From the IMG/VR virus record IMGVR_UViG_3300045051_001294, positions 1 through 48,030 of that record: a stretch of DNA of 48,030 nucleotides. One strand, written 5' to 3'. Position numbers and translations under genes: made by a program. How positions within the stretch are numbered: the stretch's first letter is position 1; each line of letters starts with the position of its first letter. This DNA comes from a virus. The notes below the pieces were generated by a model. The model did no database searches and was not told where the DNA came from. It worked only from the letters and a program-made list of their open reading frames with translations. Shown here piece by piece: positions 23,815 through 32,819 of this stretch.

Positions 23815-24063
23815 GTGGCCGACGAGGTGGACCGCGCCCAGGACGCGGAGGAACTATTCCGCGCCCTGTCTCTCGCGGCGCTAAAGCTGGGGCTCACGCG
23901 AGAGCCAGCCAGCCCCAACCCCGGCCGGTGCGTAGACTGCGCCGAAAAGATCGAAGCGAAGCGGCTGAAGCTAAACCCCGAAGCCCTTCTCTGCATAGAG
24001 TGCCAAAGAGCAGAAAACGAACATAAAACCGGCTTTAAACGGCCATCAAAGGGGAATGAATGA
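23815..24063 (+). CDS. TraR/DksA-family C4 zinc-finger protein
   Basis: 82 aa from a GTG at 23815, three bases after the previous stop. The C4 site is CVDCAEKIEAKRL ... LCIECQ, as in phage TraR/DksA proteins, with a helical N-terminus (QDAEELFRALSLAALKLG). TraR/DksA proteins bind the RNA polymerase secondary channel and change promoter use without ppGpp. Mu-like phages often carry one next to the lysis genes. Confidence 0.9.
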   Translation: MADEVDRAQDAEELFRALSLAALKLGLTREPASPNPGRCVDCAEKIEAKRLKLNPEALLCIECQRAENEHKTGFKRPSKGNE

Positions 24064-24500
24064 CCGCCGAAGAAATCGGAGCACTCGCAAAACTGTTGAC
24101 CCTCATCGGCGGCTGGCCGCTGGCCACGATAGTCGTGCTGGCCTCGCTGGCTGCGGTCGTCGCCCCCTGGTACGTGCTCTGGAAGTTCACCGGCAAGCTC
24201 ATCGAGATGCTGACGGGTCAGAAGCAGGCACTCGAAACCCACATGGCCGAGCAGAAGCTGCGGCTCGAAACCCACATGACCGAGATCCGCAAGCAAAACG
24301 AAGCCGGGTGGAAGGCTTACGCCGACAACGTCGATCTCGTAAGAGAGATGCAGGCGATTGCCAAGGGCTACGCCGAGCTGGCGGGCCAGCAGGCCGAGAC
24401 GATCTACCTCAACACCCAGATGATGACCACCCTCGTAGACGCTATTAAAAACAACCTCTTTTGCCCCTCCGTCCGGAAGGCAATGGGGAAAGACACATGA
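24060..24500 (+). CDS. Membrane-anchored coiled-coil protein
   Basis: 146 aa. One hydrophobic segment at about residues 20-42 (PLATIVVLASLAAVVAPWYV) is followed by a long helix (KQALETHMAEQKLRLETHMT, EIRKQNEAGWKAYADNVDLV). This layout fits an inner-membrane spanin (Rz-like) or the small membrane proteins found at the position of Mu gp23-gp25. It overlaps both neighbours by 4 bp. Confidence 0.7.
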   Translation: MTAEEIGALAKLLTLIGGWPLATIVVLASLAAVVAPWYVLWKFTGKLIEMLTGQKQALETHMAEQKLRLETHMTEIRKQNEAGWKAYADNVDLVREMQAIAKGYAELAGQQAETIYLNTQMMTTLVDAIKNNLFCPSVRKAMGKDT

Positions 24501-24745
24501 ATCTCGAAAGAGCCGCCATGAAGGGCAGACTGGCCGAAGCGCGCGCCCAGAAGGCCCAGCTCGAAAACAAGGTCAGGGCCCTTGCGGAAGCAATGCGTCC
24601 GAAGCTGAACCTGAACCTGCTCGCGGATCCCGCCGATCTCGACATCCTCGCGCTCTCGTCGCTGATGGAAGAGCTGGTCATCCACACCGGTGAGTTACTG
24701 GCGGTTAAGAGCGAGATATCCCGGCTGGAAAAGGAGCTGGAGTAA
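24497..24745 (+). CDS. Small coiled-coil protein
   Basis: 82 aa from ATG 24497. Coiled-coil N-terminus (MKGRLAEARAQKAQLENKVR) and C-terminus (LLAVKSEISRLEKELE). It sits directly before the small terminase, at the place of Mu gp26; function unknown. It overlaps both neighbours. Confidence 0.7.
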   Translation: MNLERAAMKGRLAEARAQKAQLENKVRALAEAMRPKLNLNLLADPADLDILALSSLMEELVIHTGELLAVKSEISRLEKELE

Positions 24746-25236
24746 TGGCCGTCAAGGGCGCGAAGGGCGGCCTCGAAGCCGTCGCGCGGCAGCTTTATGC
24801 CGACGGCATGAGCCAGACGCAGATCGCCAAAGAGCTTGACGTCTCCGACGCCACCGTAGGCCGCTGGAAGAAAGATAGCTGGCTCCCCGGCGAGAACACC
24901 GACGAGTGGGAAAAGGCCCGCAAGACGAAGCGCTCCACCGTCGAGCGTCTCGCCGTGCTTTTCGACCGCGAGCTGAAGGCCGCCGAAGACGCCGCCGCGG
25001 GCACGGTCGGCCCCGCCACCTTCGACGCCCTCCAGAAGCTCGGCGGCATGGTCCGCCGCTGGCAGGAAATCGAGCGCGAGGATTCCTCCGCGTCCTCTAT
25101 CGACCGTCCGAAGGTCTTTCTCGAAGATCTCCAGTTCATAGCCGAGCACCTCAAGAACACCGACCCGGAAGGGCTCAAGGTGCTCGCCCGCAACTTCGAC
25201 CCGCTGGTGATGGCGTTCAAGGCCAAGTATGCGTAA
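24745..25236 (+). CDS. Small terminase subunit-like protein (DUF1804 / Mu gp27 position)
   Basis: 163 aa. N-terminal helix-turn-helix (MSQTQIAKELDVSDATVGRW, about residues 22-41) typical of small terminases, followed by an oligomerisation-like helical part. It lies directly before the large terminase with an 8-bp overlap. It would recognise the phage end and load the motor for headful packaging. Confidence 0.85.
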   Translation: MAVKGAKGGLEAVARQLYADGMSQTQIAKELDVSDATVGRWKKDSWLPGENTDEWEKARKTKRSTVERLAVLFDRELKAAEDAAAGTVGPATFDALQKLGGMVRRWQEIEREDSSASSIDRPKVFLEDLQFIAEHLKNTDPEGLKVLARNFDPLVMAFKAKYA

Positions 25237-26818
25237 GAAGCCGGTACTCTCGGAGGTCGGGTTCGACAAGTTCGCCGACGAGCTGCGCGGCTGGATAGCC
25301 GACTCCGTTTCCCCCTTCGAGGACGACACCCCGGAAAAGAAGGCCGACCGCATAGAGAGGGCGAGAGCCGACAAGCTCTTTTTCTTCCAGACCTATCTGC
25401 CCCACTACTTCAGCACCGATTTCGGCGATTTTCACCGCGAGTGGGAGGCCGTCACCGAGCTTAAAGACGAGGTCTTTCTGCTGGGCGCGCCCCGCGAGCA
25501 CGCCAAATCCACCTTCTTCACCTTCGGCGTCCCCGTTCACAACATCGTCTACCAGCTCCGGCGCTTCCAGATTATCTGCTCCGATACCAACGACCAGGCT
25601 ACGGGGTTCACCCTGGCCATACGCGTCGAGCTGGAAGAGAACCCCCGCCTAAAGCACGACTTCGGCGATCTGCGCGGGACAAAGTGGCAGGCGGGAGACT
25701 TCGTCGCCAACGACTGCCGCACTCTGGCTCGCGGCCACGGCCAGAGAGTGCGCGGCCTGAAGCACAGGCAGTACCGGCCAGATTTCGCCGTCGCCGACGA
25801 CTTCGAGAACGACGAAAACGTGCAGAACCCGCGCCTTGTCGCCGCCAGGCTCGACTGGCTTATCTCCGCAGTCATCGGCTCGATGGGCAAGGGCTTTTTG
25901 TTTCTCATGGTCGGCAACCTCTTTCATCCGAAGAGCGTCCTGAGCCAACTCATAGCCGCCCGCGAGGAAGAGACGGGCGAAAAGCTCTACAAGAGCTTCG
26001 TCTACGAGGCGTGGATCGATTACGGCCTCCCCACCCAGCGCCCCCTCTGGCCAGCGAACTGGCCGCCCGAGAGGCTGGAGCACAAGCGCAAGATAATGGG
26101 CTCGCGGCTCTTCAACAAAGAGATGATGAACAAGGTCGCCGTGGAAGACGCGGCCTTTCAGGAATCGTGGATTGTCGGCTACGAGCCCGAGGAGCTTAAC
26201 GGCAAACTTCTGGTCAACCTCACCGGCGCGGATCCTTCCGCCACCTCAAAGGACACCTCCGATTTCAAGGCGCTGATCAGCGTCGCGCTCGATCCGCAGG
26301 CCATGATCTTCTACGTCCTCCACGCCTACATCCGCATAGCTTCTCCCGGAGGCTTTTTCGAGCAGGCCTACCGCCAGCACGACGAGTACGGCGGCCAGGT
26401 CGTGGTCGAAGAGAACATGCTCAAGGACTTTCTCCACGAGGCCATAGCCAACTTCGCCAAAGACAAGAAGCGCTACATCCCGTGGAAGGCCGTGCAGCAC
26501 TCCACCAACAAGATCGCCCGCATCATCGGCACGCTCCAGTACCTGGTCGAGTTCGGCAAGCTTCGCTTCAGGCGCGGCCACTCCGACCAGGAGCGCCTCA
26601 TCGAGCAGCTCCTCTACCTCGAAGACACCAACACCAACGACGACGGCCCCGACGCACTTGAGATGGCCGTGAGCGAATTGCAGAAGGGCGGAGGAAGCAT
26701 GGATTTCATGTCCACCGGCAAGCGGCGCGAAATACTCAGCGCCCTTGGCGGAGAGATCGAGATAACAGACAGGGGCTTCGGCACTGTCCGCAGCGCCGAC
26801 AGGAGATACCCGACATGA
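25229..26818 (+). CDS. Large terminase subunit (Mu gp28-like)
   Basis: 529 aa. The ATPase domain has a Walker A-type GAPREHAKST (86-95) and Walker B with AVADDFE (Asp190-Asp191). The C-terminal nuclease domain includes GADPSATSKDTSDFKA (Asp335) and a late acidic site (DDGPDALEMA). It pumps DNA into proheads and cuts it. For a Mu-like phage, packaging starts near the left end and extends into host DNA. Confidence 0.95.
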   Translation: MRKKPVLSEVGFDKFADELRGWIADSVSPFEDDTPEKKADRIERARADKLFFFQTYLPHYFSTDFGDFHREWEAVTELKDEVFLLGAPREHAKSTFFTFGVPVHNIVYQLRRFQIICSDTNDQATGFTLAIRVELEENPRLKHDFGDLRGTKWQAGDFVANDCRTLARGHGQRVRGLKHRQYRPDFAVADDFENDENVQNPRLVAARLDWLISAVIGSMGKGFLFLMVGNLFHPKSVLSQLIAAREEETGEKLYKSFVYEAWIDYGLPTQRPLWPANWPPERLEHKRKIMGSRLFNKEMMNKVAVEDAAFQESWIVGYEPEELNGKLLVNLTGADPSATSKDTSDFKALISVALDPQAMIFYVLHAYIRIASPGGFFEQAYRQHDEYGGQVVVEENMLKDFLHEAIANFAKDKKRYIPWKAVQHSTNKIARIIGTLQYLVEFGKLRFRRGHSDQERLIEQLLYLEDTNTNDDGPDALEMAVSELQKGGGSMDFMSTGKRREILSALGGEIEITDRGFGTVRSADRRYPT

Positions 26819-28284
26819 CCACCGAAGCAAACAAAAAGCCGGTGATGGAAGAGCTCGCCGTGGTGACCGGCGGCAAGGATATAACTCGCGGCTACGTCGG
26901 CGACACCCTGCTGATCTCGCAGGATACGGTGCTCACCAAAGAGCTTTTCGGGCGCATGGAGCTTTACGAGGAGCTGCTGCGCGACGACCAGGTCAAGTCC
27001 GTCTTCCAGTCGCGCCGCTCCGCCGTAGTCTCGCGCGAGTGGGGCGTCGAGGCCGGGGGAGACGACAAGGCCAGCATGTCCGCCGCCGAACACCTCCGGG
27101 AGCAGCTCGCGGCGATCAATTGGGACGGCGTCACAGACAAGATGCTTTTCGGCCTCTTCTACGGCTACGCCGTCGCCGAACTCCTCTGGGAGCCCCGCGA
27201 CAACAAGGTTTGCATCAAACGCATCAAGGTCCGAAAGGCCCGGCGTTTCCGCTTCGGCCAGAGTGGAGAGATCCGGCTCCTGACAACCACCTCGCCGAAT
27301 GGCGAGGAGATGCCCGGCAGAAAGTTCTGGACGTTTTGCGCCGGGGCCGACAACGACGACGAACCCTACGGCCTCGGCCTCGCCAACGCGCTTTACTGGC
27401 CGGTGTGGTTCAAGCGCAACGGCGTCAAGTTCTGGGCGGTTTATCTGGAGAAGTTCGGCCAGCCGACTCCCATCGGGAAGTTCCCGGAGGGCACGGACGA
27501 CACGAAAAAGAAAAAGCTCCTCGAAGCCGTCCAGGCGGTCCATACCGACTCGGGAATCATCATCCCGGAAGGCATGATTATCGAGCTTCTGGAGGCCACC
27601 AGATCGGGAAGCGCCGACTACGCGCAGTTCGCCGGGTATTGGGACAAGGCGATAGCGAAGGTCATCCTTTCGCAGTCGGCCAGCACGGAAGGCACTCCCG
27701 GCTCGCTCGGGTCGGAACAGGTTCGCTCCGACGTCAAGGACGAGGTCATAAAGGCCGACGCGGATCTCGTCTGCCAGTCGTTTAACGAGGGGCCTGCGGT
27801 ATGGCTCACAGAGTGGAACTTCCCCGGAGCGAAGCCCCCGCGCGTCTGGCGCAAGACCGAACAGGACGAGGATTTAAAGGCCCGCGCCGAGCGCGAGAAG
27901 CTCATAGCCGAAACCGCAGGCCTCAAGCCCACCAGGAAGCACGTCGAGGAGGTCTACGGCGGAGAGTGGGAAGACAAGCCCTCGCAACCGCCGGTCCAGC
28001 CGGTTCCCCCGGTCAAGCCCGCCGAATTCGCCGAGGCCGCCGCCGCGGACTCCGTTGACCATCTCGTCGAAGACATGATGGGCGATTACGAAGAGGTGCA
28101 GGGTCCGCTCGTCGGCGAGCTGCTCCGCCGCATCGAGGGGGCACAGAGCTACGAAGAGGTAAAGGCCATCCTCACCGAGGCCGCGACAGATCCGAAGGTA
28201 AGCACCGAGCAGCTCCAGCAGGTGCTTCTGGCGGGCAACCTCGCCGCCCGCGCCCTGGGCGACGTAGAGGTCGTCGATGGCTAA
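26815..28284 (+). CDS. Portal protein (DUF935, Mu gp29-like)
   Basis: 489 aa. The order and features match Mu-like portals: N-terminal LFGRMELYEELLRDDQVKSV, central LFGLFYGYAVAELLWE and YLEKFGQPTPIGKFP, and LSQSASTEGTPGSLGSEQVR. The C-terminal region is helical with a proline-rich linker (QPPVQPVPPVKP). It forms the dodecameric channel at the head vertex. It overlaps its neighbours by 4 and 8 bp. Confidence 0.95.
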   Translation: MTTEANKKPVMEELAVVTGGKDITRGYVGDTLLISQDTVLTKELFGRMELYEELLRDDQVKSVFQSRRSAVVSREWGVEAGGDDKASMSAAEHLREQLAAINWDGVTDKMLFGLFYGYAVAELLWEPRDNKVCIKRIKVRKARRFRFGQSGEIRLLTTTSPNGEEMPGRKFWTFCAGADNDDEPYGLGLANALYWPVWFKRNGVKFWAVYLEKFGQPTPIGKFPEGTDDTKKKKLLEAVQAVHTDSGIIIPEGMIIELLEATRSGSADYAQFAGYWDKAIAKVILSQSASTEGTPGSLGSEQVRSDVKDEVIKADADLVCQSFNEGPAVWLTEWNFPGAKPPRVWRKTEQDEDLKARAEREKLIAETAGLKPTRKHVEEVYGGEWEDKPSQPPVQPVPPVKPAEFAEAAAADSVDHLVEDMMGDYEEVQGPLVGELLRRIEGAQSYEEVKAILTEAATDPKVSTEQLQQVLLAGNLAARALGDVEVVDG

Positions 28285-29026
28285 GGTCAAGTACGGCGGC
28301 GTAGTCCCCGAAGAGGCGCTTCGCTTCATACGGGGCAGGCTCAAAGACCTCAAGCCCTCCTTCACGTGGGAATCGGTCTACGGGGCCGAGCACGCCGTCT
28401 CCGGGGCCGTGGCCGGGGTGGTCAAAGAAGATCTTCTCAAAGACATCCTCGGCTCCATCGAGACGGCGATCGCCGAGGGCACGCCCTTCGCCGCGTGGAA
28501 GAAAGCCCTTCAGCCCACGCTGGTCAAAAAGGGCTGGTGGGGCTGGACCGAAGTCGTGGACGAAACCCCCGGCTCGCCCACCTACGGCGAAGTCCGGCGG
28601 GTGAACGTCACTCCGCGCCGCCTGAAGCTCATCTACGAATCCAACGTCCGCACCGCCTACGCCGCCGGTCAGTTCGAAAGGGCCGAGGCAGTGAAAGACA
28701 CGCTGCCCTATCTCAAGTACTCGCTCGGCCCCTCCATCGACCACCGGCCCGAGCACGTTGCGTGGGACGGGGTGATCCTCCCCGTCGGCGACCCGTGGTG
28801 GAACTCCCACATGCCGCCCAACGGCTGGGGCTGCAAGTGCCGCGTGCGAAGCGTAACGCGCTACGAGGCCGCCAAGACCGGCGGGCCGACAGACCCCGCC
28901 CAGGTGCCCGACTTCGGCATGGCCGAATACAGGAACAAGGTCACCGGCCAGACCCACCAGGTGCCGAAGGGCATAGACCCCGGCTGGGAGACCAACCCCG
29001 GCAAGGTGAGAAAGGCCGCGACTTGA
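28277..29026 (+). CDS. F: Minor head protein gpF (Mu gp30-like)
   Basis: 249 aa, Phage_Mu_F family. Characteristic motifs are KLIYESNVRTAYAAGQFERA and the C-terminal SHMPPNGWGCKCRVRSV, which holds two cysteines and is near-invariant in the family. Shorter than Mu F because the C-terminal extension is absent. It contributes to prohead assembly near the portal. Confidence 0.93.
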   Translation: MAKVKYGGVVPEEALRFIRGRLKDLKPSFTWESVYGAEHAVSGAVAGVVKEDLLKDILGSIETAIAEGTPFAAWKKALQPTLVKKGWWGWTEVVDETPGSPTYGEVRRVNVTPRRLKLIYESNVRTAYAAGQFERAEAVKDTLPYLKYSLGPSIDHRPEHVAWDGVILPVGDPWWNSHMPPNGWGCKCRVRSVTRYEAAKTGGPTDPAQVPDFGMAEYRNKVTGQTHQVPKGIDPGWETNPGKVRKAAT

Positions 29027-29305
29027 TATCGGGTGATAGGCGGATAAAGCCACGCGCGCGCGGTAGGGTGGGGCCTTGAAGATGAAGCAAGCCGAAGAAA
29101 CTGCAACCGGGGAGAAAGCTCATGTAACGGCATCGGCGCTCAGCTTGGTCCCGGCCTCTCACAGAAGGCCGTTTTTAGACGTTCGGGCGCTTTCCGGCGG
29201 CTACCCCCTCCGAAAACGCCCCGCGTCGATTCTGTGGCAGTTTAAAAACAGTTTAAAAATAGTTTTAGGGGGGTTGTACCCCCACTTTTCGGGAGACGAG
29301 CACAG
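29027..29305. other. Gene-poor central gap between F and I, candidate gyrase site region
   Basis: This 279-bp gap lies at 52-53% of the phage length. It includes CGCGCGCGCGGTAGGGTGG (about 29053-29070), an AT-rich block with AGTTTAAAAA starting at 29239 and 29250 and AGTTTTAGGG at 29261 (an 11-bp period), and a GGGGG-TTGTA-CCCCC hairpin (29269-29283). A 75-codon ORF (29082-29309) overlaps the next ATG but has poor coding character, and I do not call it with confidence. In Mu the strong gyrase site lies in this gene interval. Confidence 0.5.
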
Positions 29306-30433
29306 ATGAAGAAGCTGCACATCTTCAAAGCGGGAAAACAGTGTACGAAGGACGGCGTCGAAATCGAGTTCACCGAGGCCGATCTCGCCGCGAGCGCCGC
29401 CGCCTACGACCCCGCCAAGCATGAGGCGCCCCTGGTCGTCGGTCACCCGCAGAGCAATTTACCCGCCTATGGGTGGGTCCAGTCCTCGACGGCCGTTGGC
29501 GGCGACCTCTTCGTCGCCCCCTCTCAGGTGGATGCCAGCTTCGCCGAAGCCGTGCGCAAGGGGCAGTTCAAAAAGATATCCGCGTCGTTCTATTCGCCGG
29601 ACTCCCCCGTCAACCCGGTTCCCGGCGTCTGGTATCTGCGGCACGTCGGTTTTCTCGGCGCTCAGCCGCCCGCCGTGAAGGGGCTGCGCCCAGTCGAATT
29701 CGGCGAAGCCGAAGAGGGCGTCGTCGAATTCGCCGAGATCGCTTACGAAACCTCGTGGGGATTCAGGGCGATCGCCCGGCTCCTGCGAAGCATAAAAAAT
29801 CAGCTTATCGAAGACAAGGGGGCGGAGACCGCTGACAAACTCCTCCCCGAATACGACATCGAGGAGGTTTCCCGCGCCGCTGAAGCGAAGGTCGCGGCTG
29901 TGGAGGGGAACCCCTCATTCGCCGAAAGCGAGGAAGAGATGAAAGATCTCGAAGCGAAAAAGAAGGAACTGGAGGAAAAGGCCGCTGAGTTCTCGGAGCG
30001 GGAAACCTCCCTCGAAGCCCGCGAGAAGGCGCTCAAGGACAAAGAAGAGGCCGTCGCGAAGACGAAGATACAGTCCGAGGCCGCCGATTTCGCCGAGGGG
30101 CTGGTCAAGGCCGGGAAGGTGCTCCCGAAGGACAAGGCCGGTCTCGTGGCGTACCTCTCCGGAGAAACCTCCCACGTCGATTTCGCCGAGGAGGGCAAGA
30201 CCGAGCCCGGCGACAAAGAGGCGTGGCTGAAAAGGTTCCTCGCCAATCTCCCCCCGGCCGTCGACTACAGCGAGCGCTCCGGAGGCGGAGGCCCCACCGG
30301 CAAGCCCGCCCTCACCGCCGCGCAGCTCGCCGAGAAGGCCGTCGAGTTCATGGAGTCGGAGGAAAAGGCCGGTCGCCGCATATCCTCCTCCGCCGCCGTG
30401 GACCGCGTTCTTAAAGATAACAGCGGCGAATAG
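29306..30433 (+). CDS. I: Prohead protease/scaffold (Mu gpI-like)
   Basis: 375 aa, similar in size to Mu I (361 aa). The N-terminal protease-like part includes TEADLAASAAAYDPAKHEAP, LVVGHPQSN, and FKKISASFYSPDSPVNPVPG. The middle is a strong coiled coil (KDLEAKKKELEEKAAEFSER, about residues 212-255), as in scaffold domains. The C-terminal part probably binds capsid. It processes and organises the prohead. An ATG follows a GGGAG site. Confidence 0.9.
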   Translation: MKKLHIFKAGKQCTKDGVEIEFTEADLAASAAAYDPAKHEAPLVVGHPQSNLPAYGWVQSSTAVGGDLFVAPSQVDASFAEAVRKGQFKKISASFYSPDSPVNPVPGVWYLRHVGFLGAQPPAVKGLRPVEFGEAEEGVVEFAEIAYETSWGFRAIARLLRSIKNQLIEDKGAETADKLLPEYDIEEVSRAAEAKVAAVEGNPSFAESEEEMKDLEAKKKELEEKAAEFSERETSLEAREKALKDKEEAVAKTKIQSEAADFAEGLVKAGKVLPKDKAGLVAYLSGETSHVDFAEEGKTEPGDKEAWLKRFLANLPPAVDYSERSGGGGPTGKPALTAAQLAEKAVEFMESEEKAGRRISSSAAVDRVLKDNSGE

Positions 30434-30462
30434 CCGCCAACCCCATCTGGAGGATATGACCA

Positions 30463-30861
30463 ATGACAACTTCCCACGTCAGCCGCATCCCCGGCCTTTT
30501 CATGGCCTTTCTGGCCGCTGCCGCCATAGGGGCCTTCCGCATCGTCAAGGCGGGAGCCGCCGACGGGCATGTCGAGCTCGCCGCCGACGGCACAGCGCCC
30601 CTTCTCGGCACCACCGACCGCCTCGGTGCGGCTGCTGCCGAAGACAGCGTCGACATCGCGATGAACGGCGCACCCGGAGTGATCCTGGGCGGGGCCGTGA
30701 ATTACGGCGACCCCCTTACCTCCGACGCCGCCGGTGCCGCAGTGGCCGCCGCCCCGGCTGCGGGAACCAACTGCTACATCATCGGCTACGCGCTTGCCGC
30801 GGGCGTGGCCAACGACATAATCCCTTACGACGCAACGGCCAAAGGCCGCATTCAGGGCTGA
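30463..30861 (+). CDS. Capsid decoration protein (DUF2190-like)
   Basis: 132 aa, rich in Gly, Ala and Val. The pattern ADGTAPLLGTTDRLG followed by GGAVNYGDPLTSDAAGAAVA and NCYIIGYALAAGVANDIIPY is typical of DUF2190 decoration or head-stabilising proteins that are encoded just before the major capsid gene. A GGAGG site lies upstream. Confidence 0.88.
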   Translation: MTTSHVSRIPGLFMAFLAAAAIGAFRIVKAGAADGHVELAADGTAPLLGTTDRLGAAAAEDSVDIAMNGAPGVILGGAVNYGDPLTSDAAGAAVAAAPAAGTNCYIIGYALAAGVANDIIPYDATAKGRIQG

Positions 30862-30889
30862 TTAGCGGCCCGGAAGAAAGGATATTCAG

Positions 30890-31849
30890 ATGCCCACAGC
30901 CCCCTTTCCGGTAAGTCGCGAACTGGTCGCCGTCGCCGTCGCGTACAGAGACCCGGACAACGTCTACATCGCCGATCGCGTCCTCCCCAGGCTCACGCCC
31001 TCCTCGCCCCGCAAGGAGTTCAAGTACCTGGACTACGACGCGGGCACCTTCTACTCCGTCGGAGATAACCGGGTCGGCCGCGTCTCCTCGCCGAAGATGG
31101 TCGATTTCGAATCGAGCGAAAAGACCGGCGTGGCCCTCGATTACGGCTTCGACTCCACCATCCCTCATGCCGACATCCGCGAGGCGCAGGCCAACGGCTA
31201 CAACATCAAGAGCCGCCGGATCGAGTTCCTTACGCAGATGAACAAGATCGCCCGCGAGAAGCGCGTGGCCGATCTCGTTTTCGCGGCGGGAAGCTACCCT
31301 GTGGGGTTCAAGGTCCAGCTCGCGGGCGGCGACAAGTGGTCCGCCCCGGCAACCTCCGACCCCATCGGCGATATCAACGCGGCGCTCGACGCGGCCCTCA
31401 TGCCGGTCAACCGCCTCGTTTTCGGCCAGGTCTCGTGGCGGGCGCTTTCCACCCACCCCAACATCCTGAAAGCCGTCAACCATAACGACGGCGACGCGGG
31501 AAACGCCACCAAGCAGGCCGTGGCCGATCTCTTCGGCGTCAAGGAAGTCCTGGTCGGCGCTGGGCGCATCAACAGCGCGAAACCCGGCCAGGCTGCGGTC
31601 TACACCAGGTTGTGGGGAAGCCACTGCGCCCTCCTCCACATCAACGAGACCGCCGACAACACGGCTGGCGTGACCTTCGGCTACACCTACCAGGTCAACG
31701 CCTCCGGCTCCGGCTCTGCCATCGTCGCGGGCGAGATAGACGACCCCAAGATCGGGCTCGAAGGCGCCACGATCGTGCGCTCCGGCGAGATCGTCAAAGA
31801 GATCATCGTCGCGCCGATGGCCGGCTACTTCATCCAGGACGCGGCGTAA
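30890..31849 (+). CDS. T: Major capsid protein (Mu gpT-like)
   Basis: 319 aa. It has the profile of HK97-fold Mu-like capsids: N-terminal DPDNVYIADRVLPRLTPSSP, FKYLDYDAGTFYSVGDN, and the C-terminal SGEIVKEIIVAPMAGYFIQD. Mu T is 305 aa. It follows the decoration gene, and a strong hairpin follows it. Confidence 0.93.
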   Translation: MPTAPFPVSRELVAVAVAYRDPDNVYIADRVLPRLTPSSPRKEFKYLDYDAGTFYSVGDNRVGRVSSPKMVDFESSEKTGVALDYGFDSTIPHADIREAQANGYNIKSRRIEFLTQMNKIAREKRVADLVFAAGSYPVGFKVQLAGGDKWSAPATSDPIGDINAALDAALMPVNRLVFGQVSWRALSTHPNILKAVNHNDGDAGNATKQAVADLFGVKEVLVGAGRINSAKPGQAAVYTRLWGSHCALLHINETADNTAGVTFGYTYQVNASGSGSAIVAGEIDDPKIGLEGATIVRSGEIVKEIIVAPMAGYFIQDAA

Positions 31850-31870
31850 AGAGAAGACAAACAAACGTAG

Positions 31871-31899
31871 AACAGGCGGGGCCAAGCGCCCCGCCTGTT
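31871..31899 (+). terminator. Hairpin after the major capsid gene
   Basis: AACAGGCGGGG (31871-31881) pairs with CCCCGCCTGTT (31889-31899) around a 7-base loop. Only a weak T content follows (ATTGAAT). It could be a partial terminator or an mRNA 3'-end stabiliser. Confidence 0.7.
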
Positions 31900-31916
31900 A
31901 TTGAATCGAGGCGAAG

Positions 31917-32405
31917 ATGAAAGAGACCACCGAATACCGGGTAAAGCACACCGGCATCAAGCACAAGGGCAAGATCCACCAGCCCGGCGAAACCATCGAG
32001 CTGACCGAAGCCGAGGCCGTCGAACTGGCTGGCAACCTGCTCCCGCCCGAGGGCGAAGAAGAAATCCCCGGCGAAGACGCCCCCCTCACCGACGACGACA
32101 TCGGCGAGCTGGCCGCCGCTCTGACCCGCGCCCTCGAAGATGGCGAGTTAATGGTATCCAAGCTGAACGAGGCCACGCAGAAGCTGGCTGACGCCGGGGC
32201 CAAGATCGCCGACCTGGAGGCCAGGCTCGAAGCCATGACCACGTCCAGAGACACCCTCGCGGAAGACATCAAGACGGCCAACGCGCGTATCTCCGAGCTT
32301 ACCTCCGAGAAAGACAAGCTCGTCAAAGAAAACAGCGAGCTGGTCACGGCCAACAAGGCCCTCGAAAAGCAGCTCGAAGCCGCCAAGAAGGCAAAGGCCA
32401 AGTAA
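31917..32405 (+). CDS. Head-associated coiled-coil protein of unknown function
   Basis: 162 aa. The N-terminal 45 residues form a small beta domain (YRVKHTGIKHKGKIHQPGET). An acidic linker follows, then a long heptad coiled coil to the C-terminus (KLNEATQKLADAGAKIADLE, LTSEKDKLVKENSELVTANK). It lies in the position of Mu gp35. It may be a head-tail joining or accessory protein. Confidence 0.8.
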   Translation: MKETTEYRVKHTGIKHKGKIHQPGETIELTEAEAVELAGNLLPPEGEEEIPGEDAPLTDDDIGELAAALTRALEDGELMVSKLNEATQKLADAGAKIADLEARLEAMTTSRDTLAEDIKTANARISELTSEKDKLVKENSELVTANKALEKQLEAAKKAKAK

Positions 32406-32819
32406 ATGCCTTACGCGGTGCAGGCGGATATCGAGAGGGCCTACGGCGAAGAGCTGCTCTACACCATCGCCGACAGAGACGGCGCCGGGGCCATCGACAC
32501 CGGGGCCGTCGCCCAGGCGCTGGCCGACGCTTCCGCCGAGATAGACACCTACCTCGGCAGCCGCTATACCGTGCCGCTTGCAACCGTGCCCCCGATACTC
32601 AAGACCTACGCGGTGGATATCGCCGTCTACCGCCTCGCCCGCACGCCGACCGAAATCCAGAAGGATAAATACAAAGACGCCGTCAAATTTCTCACGGCGG
32701 TGTCAACCGGCAGCCTCTCCCTGGGCGTGGCCGCCCCGCCCGCCCCGGCCTCTACCGACCTGCCGGAATTCTCCTCGCAGCCCCGCGTCTTCAAGCGCTG
32801 CGACATGGGAGGGTTCTGA
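32406..32819 (+). CDS. Head-tail connector (DUF1320, Mu gp36-like)
   Basis: 137 aa. Conserved features of gp36 are present: YAVQADIERAYGEELLYTIA, ADASAEIDTYLGSRYTVPL, and the family-typical YKDAVKFLTAVSTGSLSLGV with C-terminal FSSQPRVFKR. It forms the adaptor ring below the portal. It overlaps the next gene by 1 bp. Confidence 0.93.
   Translation: MPYAVQADIERAYGEELLYTIADRDGAGAIDTGAVAQALADASAEIDTYLGSRYTVPLATVPPILKTYAVDIAVYRLARTPTEIQKDKYKDAVKFLTAVSTGSLSLGVAAPPAPASTDLPEFSSQPRVFKRCDMGGF

Noticed and set aside
29082-29309. A 75-codon ORF between F and I
   Set aside because: Its stop overlaps the next ATG, which is suggestive, but it runs through phased A/T tracts and a GC hairpin and matches no family. 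The gap is better read as a structural DNA element.
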